From Brotaphodocola catenula (lineage in GTDB: Bacteria > Bacillota > Clostridia > Lachnospirales > Lachnospiraceae): a DNA stretch of 64,000 nt. Positions 7,891 to 16,280 of the stretch are shown here, piece after piece. The position numbers and the translations under genes were made by a program. The notes under the pieces were generated by a model. It had not been told where the DNA came from and did no database searches. It worked only from the letters and a program-made list of their open reading frames with translations. The stretch's first letter is position 1. Each line of letters starts with the position of its first letter. The DNA lies in the NCBI GenBank assembly GCA_020686985.1, contig JAJEPU010000013.1:1-64000 (forward strand), read 5' to 3'.

Positions 7891-8922
7891 ATGGATTATA
7901 AGAAAGCCGGAGTGGATATCGAAGCAGGTTACAAGTCAGTAGAGCTGATGAAAGAGCATGTAAAGAAAACCATGCGTGAGGAAGTATTAGGCGGTCTCGG
8001 CGGATTTTCCGGAGCATTTTCCCTCGCAAAGATCAAGGAGATGGAAGAGCCGGTTCTGCTGTCCGGAACGGATGGATGTGGTACGAAGGTAAAACTTGCA
8101 ATCATCATGGACAAGCATGACACGATCGGTATCGATGCCGTAGCAATGTGCGTGAACGATATCGCATGTGCAGGCGGTGAGCCTCTGTTCTTCCTCGACT
8201 ACATCGCATGTGGCAAGAACTATCCGGAGAAGATTGCAGACATCGTAAAAGGTGTGGCAGAGGGATGTCTCCAGTCTGAGGCAGCTCTGATCGGTGGTGA
8301 GACTGCGGAGCATCCGGGGCTGATGCCGGAGGAGGACTACGATCTGGCTGGTTTTGCAGTTGGTGTCTGCGATAAGAAAGAGATGATTACCGGCGAGCAG
8401 TTGAAGGCTAGCGATGTGCTGATCGGTATGGCTTCCACCGGTGTTCACTCCAATGGTTTCTCTCTGGTTCGCAAGGTATTTGAGAACGAGATGACGAAGG
8501 AAGGTCTTGACACTTACTACGACGAGCTTGGCAAGACCCTCGGTGAGGCTCTGCTTGCACCAACAAGAATCTATGTGAAGGCACTCAAGAGCGTGAAGAA
8601 GGCTGGTGTGAAAGTCAAGGCTTGCAGTCATATCACAGGTGGCGGTTTCTATGAGAATGTACCGCGTATGCTCAAGGAAGGTACCCGTGCAGTGATCAAG
8701 AAGGACAGCTATCCGGTTCCGCCGATCTTTGGAATGCTTGCAAAGAAGGGCGATGTCGCAGAAGAGATGATGTACAACACCTTCAATATGGGTATCGGAA
8801 TGATCGTTGCAGTAGATCCGGCAGATGTAGACAAGGCGATGAGCGCAATCCGTGAGACCGGAGATACCCCGTATGTGATCGGTTCGATCGAGGATGGTGA
8901 AAAGGGAGTGACCTTATGCTGA
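7891..8922 (+). CDS. purM: phosphoribosylformylglycinamidine cyclo-ligase
   Basis: A 343-residue AIR synthetase that closes the imidazole ring from FGAM with ATP. The N-terminal MDYKKAGVDIEAG, the GTDGCGTKVKLA loop and GGGFYENVPRML are family hallmarks. It starts 96 bases after purE behind GGAGAAAAAG and overlaps purN by seven bases, so the two are probably translationally coupled. Confidence 0.96.
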   Translation: MDYKKAGVDIEAGYKSVELMKEHVKKTMREEVLGGLGGFSGAFSLAKIKEMEEPVLLSGTDGCGTKVKLAIIMDKHDTIGIDAVAMCVNDIACAGGEPLFFLDYIACGKNYPEKIADIVKGVAEGCLQSEAALIGGETAEHPGLMPEEDYDLAGFAVGVCDKKEMITGEQLKASDVLIGMASTGVHSNGFSLVRKVFENEMTKEGLDTYYDELGKTLGEALLAPTRIYVKALKSVKKAGVKVKACSHITGGGFYENVPRMLKEGTRAVIKKDSYPVPPIFGMLAKKGDVAEEMMYNTFNMGIGMIVAVDPADVDKAMSAIRETGDTPYVIGSIEDGEKGVTLC

Positions 8923-9512
8923 GAGTCGGAGTAATGGTTTCCGGAGGTGGAACGAACCTCCAGGCGATTCTGGATGCGGTGGACAGCGGAAAAGTCACGA
9001 ATGCTGAGGTTGTGACCGTAATCAGCAACAATCCAAATGCCTATGCCTTAGAGCGTGCAAAAAAACATGGAATACCTGCAATCTGCATCTCCCCGAAGCA
9101 ATTTGAGACGCGCGAGGCATTCAACGAAGCTCTGCTTGAGCAGGTCGATGCATGCAACCTTGACCTGATTGTTCTTGCTGGTTTTCTCGTGAAGATTCCG
9201 GAGAAGATGGTCGAGAGGTACCAGCATCGGATCATCAACATTCATCCGTCGCTGATTCCGTCCTTCTGCGGAGTCGGCTACTATGGACTGAAAGTGCATG
9301 AAGCGGCTCTTGCGCGCGGAGTCAAGGTGACCGGAGCGACGGTTCACTTTGTGGATGGTGGAATGGACACCGGCCCGATCATTTTGCAGAAGGCGGTCGA
9401 GGTAGAAGAGGGCGATACGCCTGAGATTTTACAGCGCAGAGTCATGGAGCAGGCAGAGTGGGTGATTCTGCCGAAGGCGATTGATCTGATAGCAAACGGA
9501 AAAGTGAAATAG
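8916..9512 (+). CDS. purN: phosphoribosylglycinamide formyltransferase
   Basis: A 198-residue folate-dependent GAR transformylase. The N-terminal VMVSGGGTNLQAI nucleotide loop, INIHPSLIPSF with catalytic Asn and His, and TGATVHFVDGGMDTGPI with the catalytic Asp are all present. The ATG at 8916 overlaps the purM stop codon, with AAAGGGAGTG just upstream. It uses 10-formyltetrahydrofolate in the third step of purine synthesis. Confidence 0.95.
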   Translation: MLRVGVMVSGGGTNLQAILDAVDSGKVTNAEVVTVISNNPNAYALERAKKHGIPAICISPKQFETREAFNEALLEQVDACNLDLIVLAGFLVKIPEKMVERYQHRIINIHPSLIPSFCGVGYYGLKVHEAALARGVKVTGATVHFVDGGMDTGPIILQKAVEVEEGDTPEILQRRVMEQAEWVILPKAIDLIANGKVK

Positions 9513-9622
9513 GATATACAGATCGAGCGTATAGATCAAAATCAAACATATAGATCGAATATATAAAAAAACATACAGGTAAAATATATAATAGGTAGAA
9601 CATACAGACGGGAGGACACAGA
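9513..9622 (+). other. AT-rich spacer with short iterated motifs before purD
   Basis: The 110 bases hold repeated ACAGATC / ATAGATC words (four in about 45 bases) and several ATATA tracts, ending in GGGAGGACACAG before the purD start. No hairpin or terminator was found. It may be a simple low-complexity spacer. Confidence 0.4.
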
Positions 9623-10897
9623 ATGAAAGTTCTGGTTGTTGGTGGCGGTGGCAGAGAGCACGCAATTGTGTGGAAACTGGCAGAGAGCCCGAAAGTAGAT
9701 AAGATTTACTGTGCACCGGGCAATGCAGGAATTGCAGAGCTTGCAGAGTGCGTAAATATCGGTGTGATGGAGTTTGACAAGCTCGCAGAGTTTGCAAAGG
9801 AGCATGAGGTGGATCTGACAGTTGTCGCACCGGATGATCCGCTTGCAGGTGGCGCGATCGATGTGCTTGAGAAAGCCGGACTGCGCGCATTCGGACCGAG
9901 AGCAAACGCAGCGATTCTCGAGGGATCGAAGGCATTCTCGAAAGATCTGATGAAGAAATACGGCATTCCGACGGCAACTTACGAGACTTTTGACACGCCG
10001 GAGTCCGCACTCGAGTATTTGGAGACGGCTAAGATGCCGATCGTACTCAAGGCAGATGGTCTTGCACTCGGAAAAGGTGTGCTGATCTGCATGAACCGCG
10101 AGGAGGCAAAGGCAGGTGTGAAGACGCTGATGCTTGACAAGCAGTTCGGTTCTGCCGGAAACCGCATCGTTGTTGAGGAGTTTATGACCGGACGCGAGGT
10201 CTCGGTTCTGTCCTTTGTGGATGGAAAGACGATCCGCATCATGACTTCCGCTCAGGATCACAAGCGCGCGAAGGATGGCGATCAGGGACTCAATACCGGT
10301 GGTATGGGAACCTTCTCTCCGAGCCCATTCTACACCGAGGAAGTCGATGCATTCTGTCGGGAACACATCTATCAGCCGACGGTTGACGCGATGAGAGCAG
10401 AGGGCAGAGAGTTCAAGGGAATCATTTTCTTTGGACTGATGCTGACCGCGGAGGGTCCAAAGGTGCTCGAGTACAATGCACGTTTCGGTGATCCGGAGAC
10501 TCAGGTTGTGCTTCCGCGCATGAAGAACGATCTGTTTGAAGTGTTTGAGGCATGCATCGATGGAACTCTCGATCAGGTGGAGCTGGAGTTTGAGGATAAT
10601 GCGGCGGTTTGCGTGATGCTTGCATCCGACGGTTATCCGGAGCACTATGAAAAGGGATACCCGATCAGCGGTCTTGAGAAATTCAAGAACGCAGAGGGCT
10701 ACTATGCTTTCCATTCCGGTACAAAGTTCGATGAGAACGGACGCATTGTGACAAATGGAGGACGAGTGCTCGGCGTGACCGCACTCGGCAAAGACCTCAA
10801 AGAAGCTCGCGCGAATGCTTATCAGGCAACAGAGTGGGTGGAGTTTGAGAACAAGTACATGCGCCACGATATCGGACATGCAATCGACGAAGTGTAG
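9623..10897 (+). CDS. purD: phosphoribosylamine-glycine ligase
   Basis: A 424-residue ATP-grasp GAR synthetase that joins glycine to phosphoribosylamine. The N-terminal MKVLVVGGGGREHAIVWKL, the ATP-loop residues around VLKADGLALGKGV, and EYNARFGDPETQVVLPR are typical. It is the last gene of the pur operon; a strong hairpin terminator begins 33 bases after the stop. Confidence 0.96.
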   Translation: MKVLVVGGGGREHAIVWKLAESPKVDKIYCAPGNAGIAELAECVNIGVMEFDKLAEFAKEHEVDLTVVAPDDPLAGGAIDVLEKAGLRAFGPRANAAILEGSKAFSKDLMKKYGIPTATYETFDTPESALEYLETAKMPIVLKADGLALGKGVLICMNREEAKAGVKTLMLDKQFGSAGNRIVVEEFMTGREVSVLSFVDGKTIRIMTSAQDHKRAKDGDQGLNTGGMGTFSPSPFYTEEVDAFCREHIYQPTVDAMRAEGREFKGIIFFGLMLTAEGPKVLEYNARFGDPETQVVLPRMKNDLFEVFEACIDGTLDQVELEFEDNAAVCVMLASDGYPEHYEKGYPISGLEKFKNAEGYYAFHSGTKFDENGRIVTNGGRVLGVTALGKDLKEARANAYQATEWVEFENKYMRHDIGHAIDEV

Positions 10898-10930
10898 GAT
10901 GTGATGTGCTGAGATATTTACACATATATA

Positions 10931-10974
10931 AAAACGGGGATACGACACAGCGTTGTGTCGTATCCCCGTTTTTA
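10931..10974. terminator. bidirectional intrinsic terminator
   Basis: A perfect 19-base stem (arms 10931-10949 and 10954-10972) with a four-base loop, A-rich on the left and T-rich on the right. It lies between the convergent purD and sodium symporter genes and ends directly before the symporter stop codon, so it should serve both. Confidence 0.93.
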
Positions 10975-12342
10975 TTACATCGAGATCCATCCAAATGCAT
11001 TTGCCACAGAGCTAATCAGAATGATTCCTGCAAACAGCGGGCACAGATAACGGATCATGAAAAGGAAAATCTTTTTACGGCGGAAGGGCTGTCCATTCAA
11101 GGTAACCTCTTCCTCAATTTTTTCGACACCTACGACTCTTGACACGAACAGGCAGGTCGCAATCGCTGCGATCGGCATCATGACCGAGTTTGTCAGGAAA
11201 TCAAAAAAGTCCAGAAACTGCATGCCGATGATTGTCACATTTGCGAGCGGTCCGTATCCGAGGCAGGAGAGTGTGCCGAGAAGAACCATGATCACTCCCA
11301 TAAATATGGTTGATTTCTTTCGGCTCCAGTGAAGCTCATCCTCAAATGTAGAGACGGCGCTCTCTGTCAGCGCAATCGAACTTGTCACTGCGGCAAACAG
11401 GACGAGCAGGAAGAACAGGATACCGACTCCGGTTCCAAATCCCATGTTTGCAAAGACCTTAGGAATTGTGATGAACATCAGTGCAGGTCCGGCCTGAAGC
11501 GTGTTAGGATCTCCACCGGAGAACGCAAAGACTGCCGGAATGATCATCAGACCAGCCATGATTGCGATTGCGGTGTCGAAAATCTCAACGTGCTGGGTGG
11601 AATCCTCGATCGAAGTCTCCTTTTTCATGTAGGAACCGAAGGTAATCAGGATTCCCATTGCAATCGAGAGCGAGTAGAACATCTGTCCCATCGCAGATAC
11701 AACCGTCATCCACGAAAAATGTGCGACATTTGGGATGAGGAAGTATTTCACACCATCAAGCGCACCCGGTCTCGTCGTGGAATAGATCGCAATGATGACG
11801 GACAGTACAACCAGGATCGGCATCATGAATTTGGAAACGCGCTCAATTCCGTTTCGGACACCGGCATAGATGATGCCGAGGGTAAAAAACGTAAATACGA
11901 TGAAACAGATCTCCGTGGAAAGTCCGTTGGAAATAAAGCTGGAGAAATATCCGTCAGAAGCGAGTGTCTGCGCATTTCCTCTCAGATACTCAAACAGGTA
12001 TTTGATAACCCATCCGCCAATGACGGAATAGTACGGCACAATCAGAATCGGAATGATTGCATTGATCCATCCGCCAAATGATCGAGCTTTTGATTTTCCA
12101 AAACTCTGAAATGCACCTACCGGACTTTTCTTTGTCATGCGTCCGAGTGAGGTCTCTGCGATGATGATGGAGTAACCGAAGGTCAGTGCGAGGATGATAT
12201 AGACGAGCAGAAAGATTCCGCCTCCATATTTTGCTGCCAGATATGGAAATCTCCATATGTTTCCCAGTCCCACAGAAGCGCCGGCGGCAGACAGGACAAA
12301 GCCGAGCTTTCCGGAGAAGGTACTTCTCTTGTGTTTGTGCAT
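10975..12342 (-). CDS. sodium-dependent amino acid transporter (NSS/SNF family)
   Basis: A 455-residue neurotransmitter:sodium symporter family protein with about eleven to twelve membrane segments. The hallmark LGFVLSAAGASVGLGNIWRFP in TM1, which holds the sodium and substrate sites, is near the N-terminus, followed by YGGGIFLLVYI. Bacterial members of this length take up amino acids such as tyrosine or tryptophan. The start at 12342 (MHKHKRSTFSG) follows AGAAGGGG; a more upstream ATG gives an unlikely 16-residue extension. The substrate is not determinable from sequence. Confidence 0.88.
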   Translation of the reverse strand: MHKHKRSTFSGKLGFVLSAAGASVGLGNIWRFPYLAAKYGGGIFLLVYIILALTFGYSIIIAETSLGRMTKKSPVGAFQSFGKSKARSFGGWINAIIPILIVPYYSVIGGWVIKYLFEYLRGNAQTLASDGYFSSFISNGLSTEICFIVFTFFTLGIIYAGVRNGIERVSKFMMPILVVLSVIIAIYSTTRPGALDGVKYFLIPNVAHFSWMTVVSAMGQMFYSLSIAMGILITFGSYMKKETSIEDSTQHVEIFDTAIAIMAGLMIIPAVFAFSGGDPNTLQAGPALMFITIPKVFANMGFGTGVGILFFLLVLFAAVTSSIALTESAVSTFEDELHWSRKKSTIFMGVIMVLLGTLSCLGYGPLANVTIIGMQFLDFFDFLTNSVMMPIAAIATCLFVSRVVGVEKIEEEVTLNGQPFRRKKIFLFMIRYLCPLFAGIILISSVANAFGWISM

Positions 12343-12666
12343 AATAATAACCCCTTCTGTATTTATAAAAATAACCTGGATATAGCACAAGAAAAGGCGG
12401 AGTACCTGAATTCCATGATATAGATGAACTTATGAGTGATCCTAACCTTTTGTGCATGAGAATTAGTGTACCACAAGAGAGAAGGAAAAGCAATTTGAAT
12501 ACACTGGAAAAGAGTTTTCGGATGCCCTTTTATTTGACAATGAGAGTGAATGGTGGCAAAATAAAAAGACGTAACCGTATGAATAAAAAGAACCCCTGAT
12601 AATGATTTTGTGAGTGAAAACTCAAATGTTCAGGGTAGCTTTGGAGAGTACTCGGAAGGAGAAAAA
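12343..12666. promoter_or_regulatory. divergent intergenic region with leader hairpin
   Basis: Separates the symporter (minus) and the AEC transporter (plus). On the plus side CCCTGA (12594-12599) pairs with TCAGGG (12630-12635), and inside it GAGT pairs with ACTC around a GAAA loop (12612-12623). This lies 31 bases ahead of the AEC start, so it could influence AEC expression. A TTGACA at 12534 is a candidate -35 box for the plus-strand gene, with only a poor -10 partner. Confidence 0.4.
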
Positions 12667-13614
12667 ATGGAAAATCTGATTTTTAGTTTGAACGCCACAA
12701 TTCCCATCTTTTTATTGATGGTTTTGGGCGTTTTTTTTCGTCGCGTTGGGCTGATCAAGGGGGAGCTGATCGGTGGTCTCAACCAGTTTGTGTTTAAGGC
12801 AGCATTGCCCGTTTTGCTGTTTGGCGACCTCGCAGTGGAAGATTTTACCTCTGTCTGGGATACACGCTTTGTCGTGTTCTGTTTTGGCACAACACTTTTA
12901 AGCATCACAATTGTTTATCTGATCTCGCTGACACTCAAGGATTCCTCGATTCGAGGAGAATTTGTGCAGGGATCATATCGAAGCAGCGCAGCGATTCTTG
13001 GAATTGCGTTTATCAAAAATATTTATGGCACATCGGGAATGGCACCGCTGATGATTGTCGGAAGTGTCCCGCTCTACAATGTGATGGCGGTGGTGGTTCT
13101 CTCCTTTATGCGTCCGGGACAGAGTGGGATGAGTGATCCGACCCTGCTTAAAAAGACTCTTCGCGGAATTGCGACAAACCCGATTATTCTGGGAATTTTT
13201 TTCGGAGCCCTGTGGTCAGTACTCAAGATCCCGATGCCAGCAATCATGCTAAAGACAGTCAATACTCTTGGCGGAATGGCAACTCCGCTCGGACTTATGG
13301 CGATGGGAGCCGGATTTGACTGGAAACAGGCAAAACGTGGAATGGGATCGGCATTCCTTGGCAGTTTTATGAAACTATTTGGACTCTGCGCGATCTTTCT
13401 TCCTGTGGCAGTCTTCTTCGGCTTCCGGGAGGCAAAATTGATTGCGATTCTCGTCATGCTTGGCTCAAGTACGACGGTCAGCAGTTATGTCATGGCCCGC
13501 AATATGGGACACGCCGGAGTTCTCACCTCAAGCATTGTCGCATTGACGACCTGCGGAAGTGCGTTTTCGTTGACGTTCTGGTTATATTTATTAAAGACAT
13601 TAGAGTTGATTTAA
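12667..13614 (+). CDS. AEC family transporter (auxin efflux carrier type)
   Basis: A 315-residue membrane protein with about ten hydrophobic segments. The start MENLIFSLNATIPIFLLMVLGVFFRRVG and the C-terminal segment with SSTTVSSYVMARNMG match bacterial AEC transporters, which carry malate, malonate or other small organic acids. The ATG at 12667 follows CGGAAGGAG; the GTG at 12610 lies within a hairpin. Its stop overlaps that of the convergent acetyltransferase gene, sharing TTAA, and no terminator separates them. Confidence 0.85.
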   Translation: MENLIFSLNATIPIFLLMVLGVFFRRVGLIKGELIGGLNQFVFKAALPVLLFGDLAVEDFTSVWDTRFVVFCFGTTLLSITIVYLISLTLKDSSIRGEFVQGSYRSSAAILGIAFIKNIYGTSGMAPLMIVGSVPLYNVMAVVVLSFMRPGQSGMSDPTLLKKTLRGIATNPIILGIFFGALWSVLKIPMPAIMLKTVNTLGGMATPLGLMAMGAGFDWKQAKRGMGSAFLGSFMKLFGLCAIFLPVAVFFGFREAKLIAILVMLGSSTTVSSYVMARNMGHAGVLTSSIVALTTCGSAFSLTFWLYLLKTLELI

Positions 13615-14123
13615 AACTTCAACCGCATCTGGTACCACACGACATTGCCGTGTACGGACATCGAGATTCCCTCATTTTCAAATCCAAATGAGGAATAGTA
13701 AGGAATCAATTTATCTTTGCAGGTGAGCACAAGTCCTTTGCGTCCCTGTTCCTTTGCGTCGGAGATTGCCTGACGAAGCAATTCTCCGGCGTATCCTTTT
13801 TTCCGGCAGGAAGGGATCGTGTTGACACCAAAGATCATCTGCCAGTCGCCGGATTCATCGTGGAGTTCTGCGTGTTCATAGAGGTCATCGGTCAGATCTG
13901 CCTGATTTGTGACCATCCCATCCACAAAAGAGACGAGTTGTCCATTCTCAAACATCAGCCAGAAATGGTTGCCGTAAGCGCGAATCCGGCGTTCAAAATC
14001 TGCTTTTGAGGCTGCCTCGGCAGGAGGGAAACATTCAGCCTCCACCGCAGAGACAGCATTCAAATCATCAATCGAGGCGGTGCGGATGATTCGCCCGTCG
14101 TCCAGGAACTGTTCTTCTTTCAT
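13611..14123 (-). CDS. GNAT family N-acetyltransferase
   Basis: A 170-residue GNAT-fold acetyltransferase that would move acetyl groups from acetyl-CoA to an amine. The acetyl-CoA loop appears as IPSCRKKGYAGELLRQAI near residue 110, with LTCKDKLIPYYSSFGF as the typical late beta strand and helix. The fold start IRTASIDDLNAVSAVEAECFP resembles arylalkylamine-type acetyltransferases. The ATG at 14123 follows GGAG; a TTG at 14138 is possible. Substrate unknown. Confidence 0.82.
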   Translation of the reverse strand: MKEEQFLDDGRIIRTASIDDLNAVSAVEAECFPPAEAASKADFERRIRAYGNHFWLMFENGQLVSFVDGMVTNQADLTDDLYEHAELHDESGDWQMIFGVNTIPSCRKKGYAGELLRQAISDAKEQGRKGLVLTCKDKLIPYYSSFGFENEGISMSVHGNVVWYQMRLKF

Positions 14124-14252
14124 ACGAAAAATCTCCAATCATTTATTTGAAATTTTTTTCTTACTATTTTAGAACGAATTTGCAAAACCATCAATCCCAT
14201 TTTATCGGCACAAAAAGAGAAAATTACATTCCTGTTTGTAAAATACATAAAG

Positions 14253-14405
14253 AAACGCCTGACAGGTAACAGAAGTGAAAAAAACACAAGAAAACATAAG
14301 AAAATACAAGAAATCACGGAAAAATGAGGAAAAACAGGGTGGAAAAATTCAGCCTCCTGTGCTAAGATCATTAAAAATAAGATACAGGCATTTTGTCAGG
14401 CGTTT
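14253..14405. repeat. perfect 12-base inverted repeat flanking an intergenic segment
   Basis: AAACGCCTGACA at 14253-14264 is exactly inverted at 14394-14405, 129 bases apart, between the divergent acetyltransferase and thrH genes. The enclosed DNA is A-rich with AAGAAAA words repeated three times at 10-11 base spacing (14285-14320). It could be a pair of regulator sites or the ends of a tiny mobile element; no flanking direct repeat is evident. Confidence 0.55.
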
Positions 14406-14425
14406 GCCGGGAGGAGAGAAAAATC

Positions 14426-15031
14426 ATGTACATTACTTGTTTGGATTTAGAGGGAGTTCTGGTACCGGAGATCTGGGTAGCATTTGCAGAGGCGAGCGGA
14501 ATTCCGGAGTTGAAGCGCACCACGAGAGATGAGCCGGATTACGACAAACTGATGAAGTGGAGACTGGGAATCCTCAAAGAGCATGGTCTTGGACTTAAGG
14601 AGATTCAGGAGACGATCGCGAAGATTGACCCGATGCCGGGTGCAAGAGAGTTCCTCGATGAACTGCGCGAGATGGGACAGGTGATCATCATCAGTGACAC
14701 GTTCACACAGTTTGCAAAACCGCTGATGAAGAAGCTCGGCTGGCCGACGATTTTCTGCAACTCTCTCGAAGTCGCAGAGAATGGAGAGATCACCGGATTT
14801 AAGATGAGAATTGAAAATTCCAAGTATTCGACCGTGAAGGCACTCCAGTCGATCGGTTTTGAGACGATTGCAAGTGGAGACAGCTACAACGATCTCGGCA
14901 TGATCGAGGCGAGCAAGGCAGGATTTTTATTCCGGAGCACCGAGCAGATCAAGAAGGATCATCCGGAGCTTCCGGCATATGAGACATATGACGAACTGCT
15001 TTCTGCAATCTGCCGTGCAGTCAATGAATAA
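14426..15031 (+). CDS. thrH: bifunctional phosphoserine phosphatase / homoserine phosphotransferase
   Basis: A 201-residue HAD-family enzyme. The motif I reads CLDLEGVLVPEIW, the DLEG form that is typical of ThrH rather than SerB. Motif II is IIISDTF and the late motif ASGDSYNDLGMIEAS holds the magnesium-binding Asp pair. ThrH dephosphorylates phosphoserine and can pass the phosphate to homoserine, linking serine and threonine synthesis. The start at 14426 follows GGGAGGAGAG; the TTG at 14393 lies in the inverted repeat. The stop codon lies in a tandem 13-base duplication. Confidence 0.88.
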   Translation: MYITCLDLEGVLVPEIWVAFAEASGIPELKRTTRDEPDYDKLMKWRLGILKEHGLGLKEIQETIAKIDPMPGAREFLDELREMGQVIIISDTFTQFAKPLMKKLGWPTIFCNSLEVAENGEITGFKMRIENSKYSTVKALQSIGFETIASGDSYNDLGMIEASKAGFLFRSTEQIKKDHPELPAYETYDELLSAICRAVNE

Positions 15032-15052
15032 TCAAGTTCAATAATCAAGTTC
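15027..15052 (+). repeat. tandem 13-base duplication over the thrH stop
   Basis: AATAATCAAGTTC occurs twice head to tail. The first copy contains the thrH stop codon TAA at 15029-15031, and the second runs into the histidine kinase remnant. Confidence 0.85.
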
Positions 15053-15238
15053 GAAAGCCTTTACTTGACATCGGAAAATCACCTGATCGGAAGTCTGCTC
15101 CATCTCAAGCAGATCTTGCAGAATGTCGCAGGAAATGCAGTCAAATACAACAAGGACGGAGGAAGAATCCAGTTTTCTACAGAAGAGATTTCCTGTGAAG
15201 ACGGATGTGGAATCGTAGAAAATGAGCAAAGAGAATGA
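15044..15238 (+). pseudogene. remnant of a sensor histidine kinase
   Basis: One frame encodes about 64 residues ending at TGA 15236-15238. It contains LLHLKQILQNVAGNAVKYN, a clear N-box region of a histidine kinase ATPase domain, followed by KDGGRIQFSTEEISCEDG, as found in clostridial hybrid kinases. There is no start codon, no H-box and no later G boxes, so this is a decayed fragment. It is not derived from the intact kinase at 55300, whose N-box reads RLSQVLVNFLSNASKF. Confidence 0.75.
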
Positions 15239-15271
15239 GAACGTGCTTTGGTGCATAGCACATTCTCATTC
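15233..15271. repeat. 15-base imperfect inverted repeat
   Basis: GAATGAGAACGTGCT (15233-15247) pairs with AGCACATTCTCATTC (15257-15271) with one mismatch. There is no following T tract, so it is not a standard terminator on the plus strand. It overlaps the end of the kinase remnant and might mark where DNA was lost. Confidence 0.5.
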
Positions 15272-15320
15272 CCATCAGGAAAATTGGAAAAAGCATAAAA
15301 ATATAAAAGTAAACCGCAAA

Positions 15321-15396
15321 TTCGGAAAAGCCGAAGATGCACTGGAAAAGCCACCGAAGCATACATTATCATGAGTAAGCTTCAGGGTGGCTTTTT
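15321..15396 (+). terminator. hairpins overlapping the sigK start, terminator-like
   Basis: A small stem TTCGG/CCGAA (15321-15335) is followed by a large hairpin: GCCACC+GAAGC (15350-15360) pairs with GCTTC and GGTGGC (15379-15391) with a two-base bulge, then CTTTTTC. As an intrinsic terminator it would end just three bases before the proposed sigK start at 15399, and its right arm contains the only plausible ribosome binding site (AGGGTGG). Confidence 0.6.
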
Positions 15397-15398
15397 CT

Positions 15399-16040
15399 GT
15401 GCAGACATTTCCAAAGCCTTTGACACCTGAAGAAGAACGTGCCTGCCTGAAACGCTTGAGAGAGGGAGATCGGGAGGCACGCAATATCCTGATTGAACGA
15501 AATTTGAGACTTGTGGCTCATGTGGTTAAAAAATATCAGAGTACAGACTATGAGACGGAGGATCTTCTGTCGGTGGGGACGATCGGTCTGATCAAGGCGG
15601 TGAATACGTTTCATCCGGAGCGGGGTTCGAAACTGGCGACATACTCGGCAAAGTGCATTGAGAACGAGATCCTTATGCTCTTGCGCGCGGGAAAGAAGTA
15701 CAGCCGGGAGGTCTCGCTGTTCGAGCCGATTGGTCTTGATAAAGATGGGGAGGCAATCTCGCTTGTGGACGTGGTGCAGGCGGAAAACAAGGATTTCCTG
15801 GAAGAGATCATTCTTGATCAGGACGTCAGGGAGCTTTATGAAGCATTTGAGACCTGCTTGAGCGAGCAGGAGAAGACGGTCATCAGTATGCGATATGGTC
15901 TCTTGGGAAAACGGGCGTGGACGCAGAGGGAGATTGCAAAGCACTTGGGAATTTCTCGATCCTATGTATCGAGAATCGAGAAGAAGGCGGTGCTGAAAAT
16001 GCGGGCTTTTCTGTGCGCAGAAAAAATTTCTGCCAGATAA
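15399..16040 (+). CDS. sigK: RNA polymerase sporulation sigma factor, SigK type
   Basis: A 213-residue sigma-70 family factor. FPKPLTPEEE, NILIERNLRLVAHVVKKY (region 2.1), TEDLLSVGTIGLIKAVNTF (region 2.2), ATYSAKCIENEILMLLR (2.3-2.4) and the C-terminal TQREIAKHLGISRSYVSRIEKKA (region 4.2) are SigK-like. The protein lacks the hydrophobic pro-sequence of Bacillus pro-SigK. The GTG at 15399 is chosen for AGGGTGG eight bases ahead; a GTG at 15387 is an alternative, but the region is inside a terminator-like hairpin. It would direct late mother-cell genes if the organism sporulates. Confidence 0.8.
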   Translation: MQTFPKPLTPEEERACLKRLREGDREARNILIERNLRLVAHVVKKYQSTDYETEDLLSVGTIGLIKAVNTFHPERGSKLATYSAKCIENEILMLLRAGKKYSREVSLFEPIGLDKDGEAISLVDVVQAENKDFLEEIILDQDVRELYEAFETCLSEQEKTVISMRYGLLGKRAWTQREIAKHLGISRSYVSRIEKKAVLKMRAFLCAEKISAR

Positions 16041-16183
16041 AATCAGATGAGAACAGGTAAAATTAGATTGATTTGTAAATCGAGGGGGAAGGAATTCCTC
16101 CTCAAATTTTGCGCAGAAAACGTAAAGAAAGAAGAAATAGAAAAACTTCGATAAAAGTTGAACGAATTCAGAAGAAAATATCA

Positions 16184-16212
16184 TTGTTTTTCTTGGATTC
16201 TCCATTTATAAT
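16184..16212 (+). promoter_or_regulatory. promoter of galE
   Basis: TTGTTT at 16184-16189 and a perfect TATAAT at 16207-16212 with 17 bases between. The leader is about 60 bases and ends in AGAGGAGGACATT before the galE start. Confidence 0.68.
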
Positions 16213-16280
16213 AAAAAACAGAGTTATTATTAATCTCATGAAATCTCAGTATTTTTGAGAACAGCAAAGAGGAGGACATT

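Noticed and set aside
9542-10990. 482-codon minus-strand open frame opposite purD
   Set aside because: Shadow of purD; the protein is Cys/His/Leu-rich nonsense typical of antisense translation.
11329-12081. 250-codon plus-strand open frame opposite the sodium symporter
   Set aside because: Highly Arg/Asp/His-rich with no family match; it mirrors the conserved transporter.
15399-16040. skin-type element interrupting sigK
   Set aside because: The reading frame is continuous through all sigma regions and no recombinase gene is nearby.
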